A stretch of 64,000 bases of DNA, taken from Telopea speciosissima (lineage: Eukaryota; Streptophyta; Magnoliopsida; Proteales; Proteaceae). Where the stretch lies: positions 11,979,307-12,043,306 of the forward strand of contig NC_057920.1 of the NCBI RefSeq assembly GCF_018873765.1. Direction: 5' to 3'. Below, one piece after another: positions 1-10,250 of the stretch (position 1 is the stretch's first letter; each line of letters begins with the position of its first letter). The notes under the pieces were generated by a model that was not told the DNA's origin, did no database searches, and saw nothing but the letters and a program-made list of their open reading frames with translations. A program made the position numbers and the translations under genes.

Positions 1-1100
1 TGTCTAGGTGCAGCGGCAGCATGTTTTACACGACCAGATGACGTTCACTTTCCCAATCTTCTAATACCCAGTTTTACACCCCCAAAAAAAAAAAATTCTT
101 CTAATACCCAGGATTTTAACATCTTCTACAGTTCTACTCTCTTGTAAAGCCATCAATCATTTCTTCCTTACCCTCTCAGTAAAGGGGTGGAGATTCAAAT
201 GTGTGGGCTCCGTATTTAATGCATTTAATGCGCTCAAGAAAAACTACCAAAACCAGAATCACCTTCCTTTCATCGAGAAACCTTCTCTACAAACCTCCAA
301 GAACTCCCACTCCATAAATTTACATGTTTCTCTCTCTCTCTCTCTCTCTTTTCTTTGTCTTGTTTGTCTGTCTGAAGGTATTGTTCTCGTCTGGAAAGCA
401 CCACCGCCATGGCATTAACTTTGGAACGCCCCTCTGTATTGCATCTCTGACTTCTCTCATGCAATCCGAGTCTACATTGTGCTCATGGTGTTTGCATTCT
501 TTCAGATTTGGGAATATAGCTCTATTATGCATTCCAACAATGTATACCAAACGCAATCTAAGGCTGCGTTTGGTTTGCATTCTTGGTAATTTCGCATTCT
601 TTCTTGAACAGGTAATTGTGTAAATCCGGCCCGGGGTCTCCATTGGGCCCATTAATGCATATTGATTAGCCCAACTCCACTCGCTGCCCACCCGTGACCC
701 GTCCAAGGAAGGAAAAACTTAAAAAAAAAAAAAAAAAAAAAAGAAGAGACGTAACGTTCAATAAGGTTGACGAGCTCTATAGGGTTAAATGTGGCTAGAA
801 ATGGTGAACATAGGTGGGTCCATATCATAAAGAATTCTATACACATTTCAATTGTAAATTTGTCAGCTTAATAAGATTATATAATGTGAATAAAATCAAG
901 ATTCAAAATTTATAAATTTACACGAATTTCACAAACCTATAATAATGTAATAATGTAGGCTAAAGGCATGATCGTAATTGTAATTTTCTACAACTCTGAA
1001 AACATTTTTAACCCACCCAAATGTTAATCAATCACTTGTCAAATGACAAGTTCAAAACCTGCAGAGTTCATCCTCATGAATGTTACAACCCCCCTCTCCC
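1..1100. other. Intergenic, AT-rich, no gene recognised
   Basis: I see no convincing coding region here. There is a CT microsatellite at about 327-350 and a poly-A run at about 720-742. Short stretches near 480-600 contain facing copies of a motif like GCGTTTGGTTTGCATTC, as in decayed MITE ends, but no complete element can be drawn. The open frames in this stretch are low-complexity or overlap one another on both strands. Confidence 0.5.
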
Positions 1101-1103
1101 CCC

Positions 1104-1294
1104 GGATTATTATCCTCTCCAATTCCTAAAGTGTAGCAGTGCGGCAGTGCTCGGTGGAGATGTCGACACCTAACAGCTGTCGCATCCAACCGTCCAAGCT
1201 CATTGATATGGACCATTGGATGCGGCAGTTGCCAGTTGTCGACATCTCCACCTAGCACTGCCACACTTTAAGGAATTGGCGAGGATAATTTTCC
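1104..1294. mobile_element. Foldback MITE, copy 1
   Basis: A hairpin-forming element of about 190 bp. The left arm begins GGATTATTATCCTCTCC and the right arm ends with its complement (GAGGATAATTTT). The two arms can be matched over roughly 65 bp, including GGTGGAGATGTCGACA facing TGTCGACATCTCCACC. The flanks share a C/T-rich stretch (CCTCTCCCCCC) on both sides that could be the target duplication, but the low complexity makes this uncertain. A second, internally shortened copy lies at 59743-59862. Confidence 0.65.
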
Positions 1295-1299
1295 CTCTC

Positions 1300-2191
1300 C
1301 CCCCCTCCCCCAAAAAATAAATAAATAAATAAATAATGAAAGAGAGAAATGTTTAGACCCATTCTATAATATTAAACTTGATCCCTACTGAAGAAAAGGA
1401 ATCAGAATATTCATCAAGTCACAGATGCTACATTATTACTTAACTACCTGCTAATTTATTTCTGAAAATGGCAACCAATTTTTATCTTTGTTGCACCAAA
1501 AGAAAATTGCACAAAAACGTATACTTTTCTTCACTCCACTGATTAAAAGTGAAGGGAAATCAAGGGAAGAGACATTAATGCAAAGAGGAAAATGGAAACT
1601 TTGGTTATAATGAATATGTAACTAACTTAAAATCTTGAGATGAAGAAGAGAACTTAAAACAAACCACATACAGCAATTAAACTTTCAAGTGAATACTTCG
1701 GATACTTTATTTTTCCTATTCAAATCCAAGTAATGTCACTGAAAAGTAAACTAAAATTTTATTGCTACATTTAGTCAACTTTTCAGTTAGTTAGACAATA
1801 ATTTTTGATAAAGATTAGTATAAAAGTTGTCATTTTATTTTTATTTTAATTCCATTTCTATTCACTTTTCCAACAGGGCAGAACAGTAGCCTACTTTAAC
1901 AAAATGGTGATTGGTGACTGCAATTTGATAGATAGGAACATCACCAAGGGTCGCCAAGTTTCAAATATTTTTCCTCGAAGCTTCAAAATTCAAAGATGAC
2001 TCAGAGTTCATTTCCTCTTCTGATTTAAAAAACATCTAAGCTAACCTCTATCAAAGTCCTCCACATTAAGTCCGGAAACTCTGATTTTTAAGTGTGCACA
2101 AATCATCAAACTTAGATAAGTATAATGCCTTACATTGAAAAAGATCACACTTTCAAATGAATTTACATGGATTTTAGGAACTTGATTTTGG
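1300..2191. other. Intergenic / 3' flank of the thioredoxin-like gene
   Basis: AT-rich with no recognisable gene. An AAAT repeat lies at about 1313-1337. The part nearest 2191 is probably 3' untranslated sequence of the minus-strand thioredoxin-like gene, but I could not identify a polyadenylation site with confidence. Confidence 0.4.
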
Positions 2192-4514
2192 TTAACCTGG
2201 TCCTGACGGTGAATTTTTGGCAGCGCTTTTCTGAGGCTGCTTCATTTTGAGAAGATGAGAAAGACCGGCCACTACATGAAGCCGGCTAGATGGAACACCG
2301 GTTTTTGCTAATGCTCTCCCATATTTGTCCAGGATTACAAAACAAGGGACATATCTGATGTCATAATAGAGGAGCTGCAAGAAACATATTACTAAACCAA
2401 ATCAAATCAGCTGGAAACTTTTTTTCTTAACTTATGAAGTGACACCATTGGAAGAACCACTTGCAAACTTGAATGAAATCATGATGCACATACCACAGCT
2501 AAAGAAAGTGCTTTAAGCACAAATGAAAGATGGTAGTGCCAATATGAGATTTGATGCAAATATGAACCTGCTCAAACATATCTACATGTAATGCACAGAC
2601 CACAACCACATTTCCAAAGAAAATGGTTTGAGCACAAATGAATGATGACATTTCCCATAGGAAATGGAGGGTAATTATAGTCGGAAAGACTTAGTATTAG
2701 GAAATGGAGGGTCGTTATTATCAGGACGACTTAGTGGATTAGTACCATGATTGGATTGTAGATGAGTATCATGATCGGATTGTGCCTCAGGCACCTTTGA
2801 CCACTAAAGTTTGAACATATGCATTTGAAGATTTCTGTTAAAAAAAATTGCTAAAAAAGTTTAAGCATATGCAGTAGAAGATTTCTGTCTCAATGTTATG
2901 TACCAGGACAGATCATGTCAATCCACCTGAGCTTCTACACTCTAACAACCAAGGTCTAACGGTTTGGCAAGAACCTGTTGGGGGGCACCTTTTTTGTGGT
3001 TTTTAGCACTAGCATACTGCATACCTCACTTGTCAGATTAAGCCACCTCAGGAAGCAGTTCCTTGTTCAGATAGACATTCGATACTGCTCATATGTAACT
3101 GGATTCTAGCCCAACTACTAATGCCACTACTGTGTTATACTCTAAACCATGTAGGGTGCAAAACCAAAATAGCACTTTGGGTGGTTCTTTTTTACATCTA
3201 ATTATTCATACATGTCTATTTATGCTTAAATAAGCATCCTCTAAAGTTTCATCTCAAAATTTTATATATATCCCTAATTTCCCTTCGTTTCCCAAAATTT
3301 TACCAAATATATACCAGATTTCAACCATTTCAAGCAAATATTTTTATTTCAGCAAGGATTGAAATGACTTATCCTGTCAAAATCTCAAACCTTATCCAAT
3401 TCTTATTATTAGATGCTATTAATAAATATTTATTTGTCACTCAATCAAATGAAACTGTAATCGTTTCAAAGTGAGGGTGTGTGGAAATGGTTGAACACAG
3501 TTGAAGTTAACAAAATTGACTATGGATTCACCACAAATCAAGAGGATTCAATCAAATATTGCAGTTGTGAACATGACCAAGTTCATTTGTCCACTCAACA
3601 ACATGGTTATAGCTACAAGTAACATGCAAAAACAACACTTCATTAAATATATAACTTCTAAAACAGGTAATGAAAGCTTATCTATATAATATCTTAACAT
3701 CCCTCTCCCCCCCCCCCCCCACCCAAGGTGTTAACAAATGTTCTAGGGACAAAGTACAAGGATAATAAAACCTAGATCTGACCAGTGTCACCATAAGTTC
3801 CAATATCATTGCTCACTAAAACTAGTTTGTCATCTACAGAGCTACTGTTTAATTCCAGAATATGAATGATAAAGAACTTATTACAATTGGTTCAATGACA
3901 ATCCAGAAATTGAAGGAGCATACAATCCTCATCGGGTGGAACTCTACTCTACAGCAAGCAGAAAATTTCGAACTTCATGGACTATAAAAGATACCTATAA
4001 TCAGGTCAGGGGGAGAAACATTACAAACCTCAGGTAGCCATTTCTCATTCTCCGCATCCGCCAAGACAATATTAAGCCAGTCCGAATTCCTTGTCTCTAT
4101 CTCCATGACGAGATTAAGCATAGAATTGCAAAGTCTACATTTGGGAGAGTAGAACTCAATAACTGTAGCCTCTTTACCGCTGGCCAGAGCTGAAGCTAGA
4201 GCTCGGTGTTCAGCTTCACCTTGTTCTTCGGGGGACAAAAACTGTTTCCTCTTCCCATTGATTCCTTGATTGAAAGAAAATGGTTTAATTCCGATATCGA
4301 AATGGAAGGGTTTGAAGGATTTGGTGGAGGGGTCGGAGATTTTAAAAGCTGAATCGAAGAGATTGGTAGCGAGGAGTCCGAGATTTTGCATAGATTTTAA
4401 GAGCCAGGGATCTTCGAACTGGCAGGGATTAGAACTTGAAATTTTAGGGTTTTGATGGATGTCCCAAGGCCATTTCAAGCAGAAGATACCTTCTTGTTTT
4501 GCTGCAATTCCCAT
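2192..4514 (-). CDS. Thioredoxin-like fold protein, probably plastid-targeted
   Basis: Two-exon minus-strand gene. Exon 1 is 4029-4514 and exon 2 is 2192-2374, joined in phase 0 across a 1,654-bp GT-AG intron, giving 222 aa. The ATG at 4514 is used because the longer open frame upstream lacks an ATG. Residues 1-85 look like a plastid transit region followed by a linker. A thioredoxin-type fold follows, with motif [10 protein letters not shown]: the redox pair is Cys126-Arg-Leu-Cys129 instead of the WCGPC of classical thioredoxins. Exon 2 supplies YDIRYVPCF, whose Pro172 is at the cis-proline position, followed by [12 protein letters not shown]. The protein resembles a family of uncharacterised plant thioredoxin-superfamily proteins; its substrate is unknown to me. 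An atypical CxxC and no Trp suggest a disulfide-handling or structural role, but that is inference. A foldback MITE sits about 150 bp upstream of the ATG. Confidence 0.85.
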
Positions 4515-4662
4515 GTTGGGTTTCTTCACACACTCACTCACTCACGGTCTCCGTCTCTCTCGTTCGATCAAATCTGGCATTAGGGATTTCAGAACAGCAA
4601 GTAGCAACTATCTTGTCCTGGATTTCGGGTCATGGGTCGGATCTTTATCACCTCCAGTTCCC

Positions 4663-4787
4663 TGCCCGGCCCAGTTCCCCAGTTCCTCTAACAAGGGGGG
4701 AATGACCACCCTACCCCTGCCCAAACACTCTGTCCGGGTGGGGTCCACCAGCCCCTATTAGAGGAACTGGGGAACTGGGCCGGGTAG
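4663..4787. mobile_element. Small foldback MITE upstream of the thioredoxin-like gene
   Basis: Two arms of about 28 bp face each other: GCCCGGCCCAGTTCCCCAG at the left and CTGGGGAACTGGGCCGGG at the right, around a loop of about 65 bp. The pairing is almost perfect. It lies 150-270 bp upstream of the start codon of the minus-strand gene that starts at 4514, so it falls in the promoter or 5' UTR. No target duplication was identified. Confidence 0.6.
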
Positions 4788-4789
4788 TA

Positions 4790-5950
4790 AACCGAACCAA
4801 ACCATGACCTAACCTCCTAGGCAGGGTTTCAAAGAATTAGATCGGGAATCGTCGATTCAAATCTGCATGGTTTGGTTCGGTTTTTATTCAGTTCATTGTT
4901 TGGTTTTGATCCGGTTGTATTCAGTTTGGACCCAACTTTAGGTGTGGGGGTAAAGTTTCTACATCTTCACCAACAAAAACCAGAATCCTTGTTTGTTAGA
5001 GTGTGGGTAAAGTTTCTACATCTTCACTATCAAAGGACATTCGTCAACAAAAGAATCACCCTAAGATGATCATCTCATGGCTATTGAGAACGAATTAAAT
5101 CAAATGGTTCTATTTCTCAATCATTTTGACTTGCTCCTATGGAACTAATGTCGAAAAGATTAAAAAATCAATCATTCACAATCAGATGAAGGATTGCACG
5201 AAAAGTTAAGGACTAGTAATCATTTTTAGAAATCGAATGCATTCGGTCTTGTACATATGCAAGGAAGGTATTCAAAAAGGAAAGAATGATAGAATTTATC
5301 ATACACATCGATTAAACACATGAAAAAAGGTATATAGTTTATTTGGATCCTTAATTGGTTTGGTTCAGTTCAGTTCAAACTGACAATTTTAATCCTAACA
5401 CCGAAACAACAAAATATTTCATATGTTAAAAGTAAAATCAAACCAATTTGTTTTGATTCAGTTGTAAATGACCGATTTTGGTTTTCGATTCTAAATCAAC
5501 ACCCTTAGTTTGGATTCTAGGTTGATATTGCATTCCAAGGTTGTGTTTGATATGCATGTTCATTTTTTTTGTTTTTTGGGGGAGGGGTTTGGGAGGGGTA
5601 AGAAATGCATTCTCATTTTTTGAAACTCGATTCTTCTCTATTTTCTCGTGTCATAATGCACTTTAGAAATAAAATTTATTTCAATAATGTACTTTTTTTT
5701 TTTGTGTGGGTATACAAGGTTAAGCTCAATATATTGGCAAAAAGTTGAAATTGAATTCCAAACTTGCACATGGCTAATTCATAAGGGGTACAACTCATCC
5801 AATAGTATGTTTGCCAAAAATCAAATGTCCACGTGGCTCGAAATGGTGGATCGATCATCATATTAGTTAGATCATCTAAATGAATTGTTGTCTTTTTGAA
5901 AAGTGTCATTCTTTACTAACACTCATCTAGTTAAATGTAAAATGAAGTAT
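4790..5950. other. Intergenic, AT-rich
   Basis: No gene recognised. A short phrase, GTAAAGTTTCTACATCTTCA, occurs twice (about 4950 and 5009). The sequence around 5340-5515 is rich in GGTTTGGTTC-type phrases and ends CAACACCCTTAG, which resembles the end of a decayed hAT-type MITE whose left end I could not place. Confidence 0.4.
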
Positions 5951-5961
5951 AATAAAATTTT

Positions 5962-6083
5962 GGGGCTGTTCTTCGTCAGTGCAAGCACGTTTAGGCACAT
6001 GGGGGTGGGCGCAATGCTGCCCCCTTGAGTGGCAGTGCCCATGTGTTCTGGTGCACTGCACTTAAGACAAAGAACATTCTCCC
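5962..6083. mobile_element. Mutator-type MITE with 9-bp target duplication
   Basis: A 122-bp foldback element. The left end begins GGGGCTGTTCTTCGTC and the right end reads GACAAAGAACATTCTCCC. It is flanked on both sides by the same 9 bases, TAAAATTTT (5953-5961 and 6084-6092). A 9-bp duplication is typical of Mutator-like elements. Related termini occur at 32283-32451 and 44638-44833. Confidence 0.75.
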
Positions 6084-6099
6084 TAAAATTTTCAAAACA

Positions 6100-6141
6100 A
6101 AAATAAAGAAAAATATAGTTTAGAGAAATTACACATTTGAG

Positions 6142-6179
<38 letters not shown>

Positions 6180-7260
6180 ATGTATGAAAACAAAGTGAGA
6201 CTCACAATATAGAGAAAATATTTTTAATGATGTTTTGGCTGAAAACTTTTCCATTTTGTTAGTGTTATAATTTTACCTCACTTCATTTCTATCACTTCTA
6301 AGAGAAAATGGTTTTAATGAATTTTCAAAAAATTTCATTTTGTCAACTTTGTTTGGTTCAAACTTAATATGTGGGTGGGGGACATTGTGTCATACTTATC
6401 CATAGAATTTTGGCATAGTTTGAGCTCCTCCATGGCATATTTTAAGATCATACAATAATATATACTTTCCTAAGTGAGCCCTTTAGGAAGCTATTGCTCT
6501 ATGTATTTTTATATCAACACTATTTGTTTCCATGTGTAATGGATGAAGAAAAAACATAAAATATATAAATTATAAAATTTATTTTTATAAGATGTTAAAA
6601 TAATTAAAGTTTTATAACATAGTCCATTATTTAATGTCTAAAATCTATAAATTATGTAAGAGAAATAAAATAGTTCTCCGGTCCTAATTGGTTTTACTTT
6701 CTGATAATTTACGTTTAAACAAAGGGTTGTGTAGGCTTAGTAAATTACATACAACTTAAAAAAAAAAATTAACTGAATTATACAAAAGGAAAGGGAAATT
6801 TCTTATTGGCACCTTCTAAGATGTCAAATAATTTGTAACCATATTTTTATGCTCTCTTAGTTTAACACCCTATGAAAGGAAGTAATGACCACCCTGTTGA
6901 TGTCGTTGTACATACTCCCATTGGCCCTACACATGCTCAGGGATCACGTTTCCCCACAGAAAACTCTTACCCATAAATTTAATCTAAAAACTGATGTGTT
7001 TGTGTTAGGTTAGACAATGATTTGGGAATTAAGCAATACTGAAAGTTCAATTTTGGTAAGATTACTATGATGGTGGTGGGTTACTTGCCAAAACTATTTA
7101 CCAAAAAATTTAAAAAAAAATGGCTATCAAAAATGGTTTATTGTTGGCTATCTCAGAATGTATCGAGTAGCTTTAAGTGGAATCTGACGGTCAAGAAGTG
7201 GTAAAGTTCATCAATTATGAGTCCCCTCCACCTTTTGAAATTACTCCCATCATCTAGGAA
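6100..7260. other. Intergenic, AT-rich, poly-T tract
   Basis: No gene recognised. A T run of more than 35 bases occupies about 6143-6178. The remainder is AT-rich with no repeat structure I could delimit. Confidence 0.45.
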
Positions 7261-7261
7261 T

Positions 7262-7412
7262 TTTTATCCTCTCAGCATTCGCACGATGCAATACGTGCAT
7301 CATGCGGCACTACAGAAGGCCACGTGGCACAAACGAACCTCACATGGTGCACATGGCCTTTGGCCGCCGCACGATGCATTAGTGCACGTGCAATAACGGA
7401 GAGGATAACGAT
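7262..7412. mobile_element. Foldback MITE
   Basis: The left arm has TTTTATCCTCTC and GCACGATGCAATACGTGCA. The right arm has GCACGATGCATTAGTGCACG and ends GGAGAGGATAA, so the ends are inverted and the inner segments pair. The terminal motif TATCCTCTC is shared with the foldback copies at 1104 and 59743, suggesting a related family. The target duplication was not resolved. Confidence 0.5.
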
Positions 7413-7645
7413 TCATCATTCGGACATCAAACTTCTAAAGACTTACTCTAAAACTTGCTCCTTTTCTTTTATTCCCAGGGAGATTAACAGCGTGGCTAAC
7501 TCCTTGGCCCAAAAGACTAAATCTGTTGCGAATAGGATTTGTTGGCCTGTGTCCACTCCTTGGTCGTTGGACATCTGTATTTCTGACACCTTGCGTTTCT
7601 CCCTCTCTAATGAATAAAGTTCTATTTATCAAAAAAATAAAAAAA
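7413..7645 (+). mobile_element. L1-type LINE, 3' end only
   Basis: A severely 5'-truncated non-LTR retrotransposon. The reading frame ending at 7617 encodes the tail of an RNase H-like domain typical of plant L1 LINEs (FIPREINSVANSLAQKT), then a stop, a short 3' UTR with AATAAAG, and an A-rich tail (AAAAAAATAAAAAAATAAAA). The L1 remnant at 33310-34030 has a matching end (FHYIPRCINSIVDTFTKKG and a similar 3' UTR). Only about 230 bp remain, so it is not functional. Confidence 0.75.
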
Positions 7646-7944
7646 TAAAAGGGTTATTTGCCAAAACTACAAAACCCTAGATCCCAAGTCATATAATTCT
7701 CAATAATGATCCATGCCAGCTAGTTGGGTGTTCATAGCTCCAATTAAAAACACTAGTGATTGGGCCGTTGCAAACCCCACACAGTTTTCTAAAATCGAGG
7801 CTTTGTGTAGATTGATTGACATATGCCAACCTACTCTCAGGTTTATTTATTGGTGATAAACGCATAAGCCGCAAGCTAGCACTCGTGTATGACGCATAAA
7901 CGAACATGAGCACAGTGCGCATAGTACAACCAAATCATATATAA
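7646..7944. other. Intergenic, nothing recognised
   Basis: About 300 bp between the L1 tail and the Mutator-like element. No gene or repeat is recognised, apart from the ATA/AAT run that served as the target of the element at 7954. Confidence 0.4.
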
Positions 7945-7953
7945 TAATAATAA

Positions 7954-9978
7954 GGGAAAATTACATCCGCCTCCCCTGTACTTTGACCTAATTATACATT
8001 CTTCCCCTTGATTTTCCCACCTTACATATCCCTCCCCTCTACTATGAAAATAACTACTATTACACCCCTATCGTTACTGTCCGTCTGTTAAATGCTGATG
8101 TGGCATAGTAAAAATTTTCATAATCTCCAAACTAACCCTGATCCTTATGAGATGACTCAGTTACCCTTTTGATTTAATCCCCACACTAACCTTTGATCCA
8201 TGTAAATAGACCCTTTTACCCTTTTTCTTCTTCCTCCTCTTCCTGCTCCTCCAATCCCGACCTTCTCTTGCAAACTCCGGCGAGAACAAAAATGGAGTAC
8301 CTCCATCTCTTCCTCTCCACTTCACTAAACCCTAACGGTAGGTAACCTAGCTGAACCTTCTTCTCCACTGTTGATCTTCTTTTTCTTTTCTTCTCCATCA
8401 TCTTCTTCTTCCTTCCACCAACCGATATATCCTTCGAGCTTGTGGTGTTATAAACCAGAAACCCTACTGAGGCTCCCATGGATAGTTAGAATCGTTGTTT
8501 CGTACGTTACGAATCATATGATCCATCAGGGAACATCGTTTCGTCATCGCGATAGCTGGTTCTTCTGGTTTCTTATTCTACGATTCCAGATCACAAAGCC
8601 CTAATTTTTCTACTGTTCCCCCCCTCCCCCTCTCTTCTTCTTCACATATCTTTTGGAAATTTTCTCCTTGATAGCGTTATCGATTTTAACACTCCACTAT
8701 GGAATTAGATTTTCAGTTCTCCTGTAAACCAATTCTTCGTAAACCCAGAGAGAATCAATATAAATAAAAAAAAGAAAAAATCACTCCTGCGACTCAAAAC
8801 CCATCTCTGCATTTTCTATCTCTTCATCTAAAACCATTCAACCTGCAAAAAAACAAAGGGCAATTTCAACATGGAGAAACCCATCTCTGCGTTTTCTATC
8901 TCTTCAGTGAAAAGGTTACAATGGCTGTAGTAACGAACAACATGGAGAAACTTTTGATTTTTCAGTTGCAAAAGAACCAGTGTTGGATTAAAAAAAAAAA
9001 AAACATTTACATACAATTCCGCTCTCGATTTTTTGTTCAAAACTAAAGAAGCGAGAAATAAAAATATTTTTTTTGGGGAAAAAAAGTCCCATCTGAACTG
9101 GCGATGCCCAAATTGAGGTATCAAACAACTTTCGGCGCAGGGGGGAGATTCAGGTCAAAATCGAATCTCCTAGGAGAACTCTGTGGGTGGTGGCTAAAAT
9201 CGACGACCGAGGACGAGTCGGAATCGCTCTGGACCCCAGCACCAACAGAAGCCTGGAAATCAGCAGCAGCTGGGTCCAACCTCAGACGGTGAAGGTTCGT
9301 GCCCATGTTCTCCGACCTCTGTTTTTATCATACTACTATAATGATACCAGAGGAGAACGGCAGACGAGAAAAATCACCTATATTTAAGAAATTAAACGGC
9401 GGTGGAGGTGGCGGTCTTCCAAAGCCATATGCAAATCGGAGCAACTTGCTTGTGCCCTCTATTTTTCCCCTTTAGACCACATTCTGCAACCAATCTGAAA
9501 CAATGGAATGAGTTTGATCTATAGAAGGTGTTTCCGGTTTCTGGTGCAAGCTCTCATGAAACCATATTTTTGGGATCCTTAAATATGAGCTTTCTGTTTG
9601 GCCATTAATTAGTTAATATCAAATTTGAGTTTCATTGGCAGGTTAGACCCTCGTATATCACCATCCACGGTGACGGTGGTGATGGTGTTGGCAGTGGAGG
9701 AGGCAGAGGAGGCAGCGGCAATAGTGGTGGAGGTGGTATTGGTGGTGCTGGCGGTGGAGGAGGAAAGAAAGAGGTGTTTTAGGTTGAAGATGATGAAAAG
9801 GGTAGAATAGAAAATGTAGTTTTAATTTGTTAGTAAAGGGTAATACTGTCTTTTTAAACTAGTAACTAACAGCACTCTAACACCGTCAACCATAAGGGGT
9901 CAAAATGTAAGATGGGAAAATCAAGGGGAGGAACGTGTAATTAGGCCAAAGTACAGGGGAGGCGGATGTAATTTTCCC
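7954..9978. mobile_element. Mutator-like element with long TIRs, Pack-MULE type
   Basis: A 2,025-bp element with terminal inverted repeats that match closely for at least 70 bp: the left end begins GGGAAAATTACATCCGCCTC and the right end is its complement. Both flanks carry TAATAATAA (7945-7953 and 9979-9987), a 9-bp duplication as expected for Mutator-like elements, though it lies in an AAT run. No transposase is visible, so it is nonautonomous. The interior is gene-like and GC-richer than the surroundings; it includes what looks like the 3' end of an ERF gene (9121-9261, minus) and glycine/valine-codon repeats at about 9670-9770. Capture of host gene pieces is the hallmark of Pack-MULEs. Confidence 0.75.
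9121..9261 (-). pseudogene. Captured fragment: C-terminus of a class II ERF repressor
   Basis: On the minus strand an open frame ends VQSDSDSSSVVDF, about ten further residues, then FDFDLNLPPAPKVV and a stop. The SDSDSSSVVD block and the EAR repression motif DLNLPP close to the C-terminus are the signature of class II ERF/AP2 repressors (ERF4, ERF8, ERF11 group). No AP2 DNA-binding domain is visible next to it; sequence upstream on that strand is unrelated, so only the 3' end of the gene is present. It lies between the long TIRs of the Mutator-like element, hence the reading as a captured host gene fragment. The frame is open back to an ATG at 9306, so a short EAR peptide is possible in principle, but there is no evidence for expression. 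Confidence 0.6.
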
Positions 9979-10250
9979 TAATAATAATAATAATAATAAT
10001 AAAATAAAGATAGGAAACCCAAAGCCCAGTCTCCTGTCTCTCACCCTCCCTCTCGCGAGTCCCGACACCCATAGGCCAAGGCCACACCCACACCCAGCGC
10101 TCCCTCGCCAGTGTGATCGTTTAAATTGAAAATTGCAGTAGTTGGTGCGGGAAATTCCAAAAGTGTTTTTTAGAGTTCATAAGAAAACAGGGTTTAGCCG
10201 TTTAGGGTCTTTTTTTGTTATTGGATTTATTGACCTTGAGAAGGGAAGAG

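Noticed and set aside
4515-4541. Upstream extension of the thioredoxin-like frame
   Set aside because: The extension begins at a GTG; the first ATG in frame is at 4514.
8216-8604. Lysine/glutamate- and serine-rich frames in the left half of the Mutator-like element
   Set aside because: They are opposite-strand readings of one CTT/TCC-rich tract; no domain or family is recognisable.
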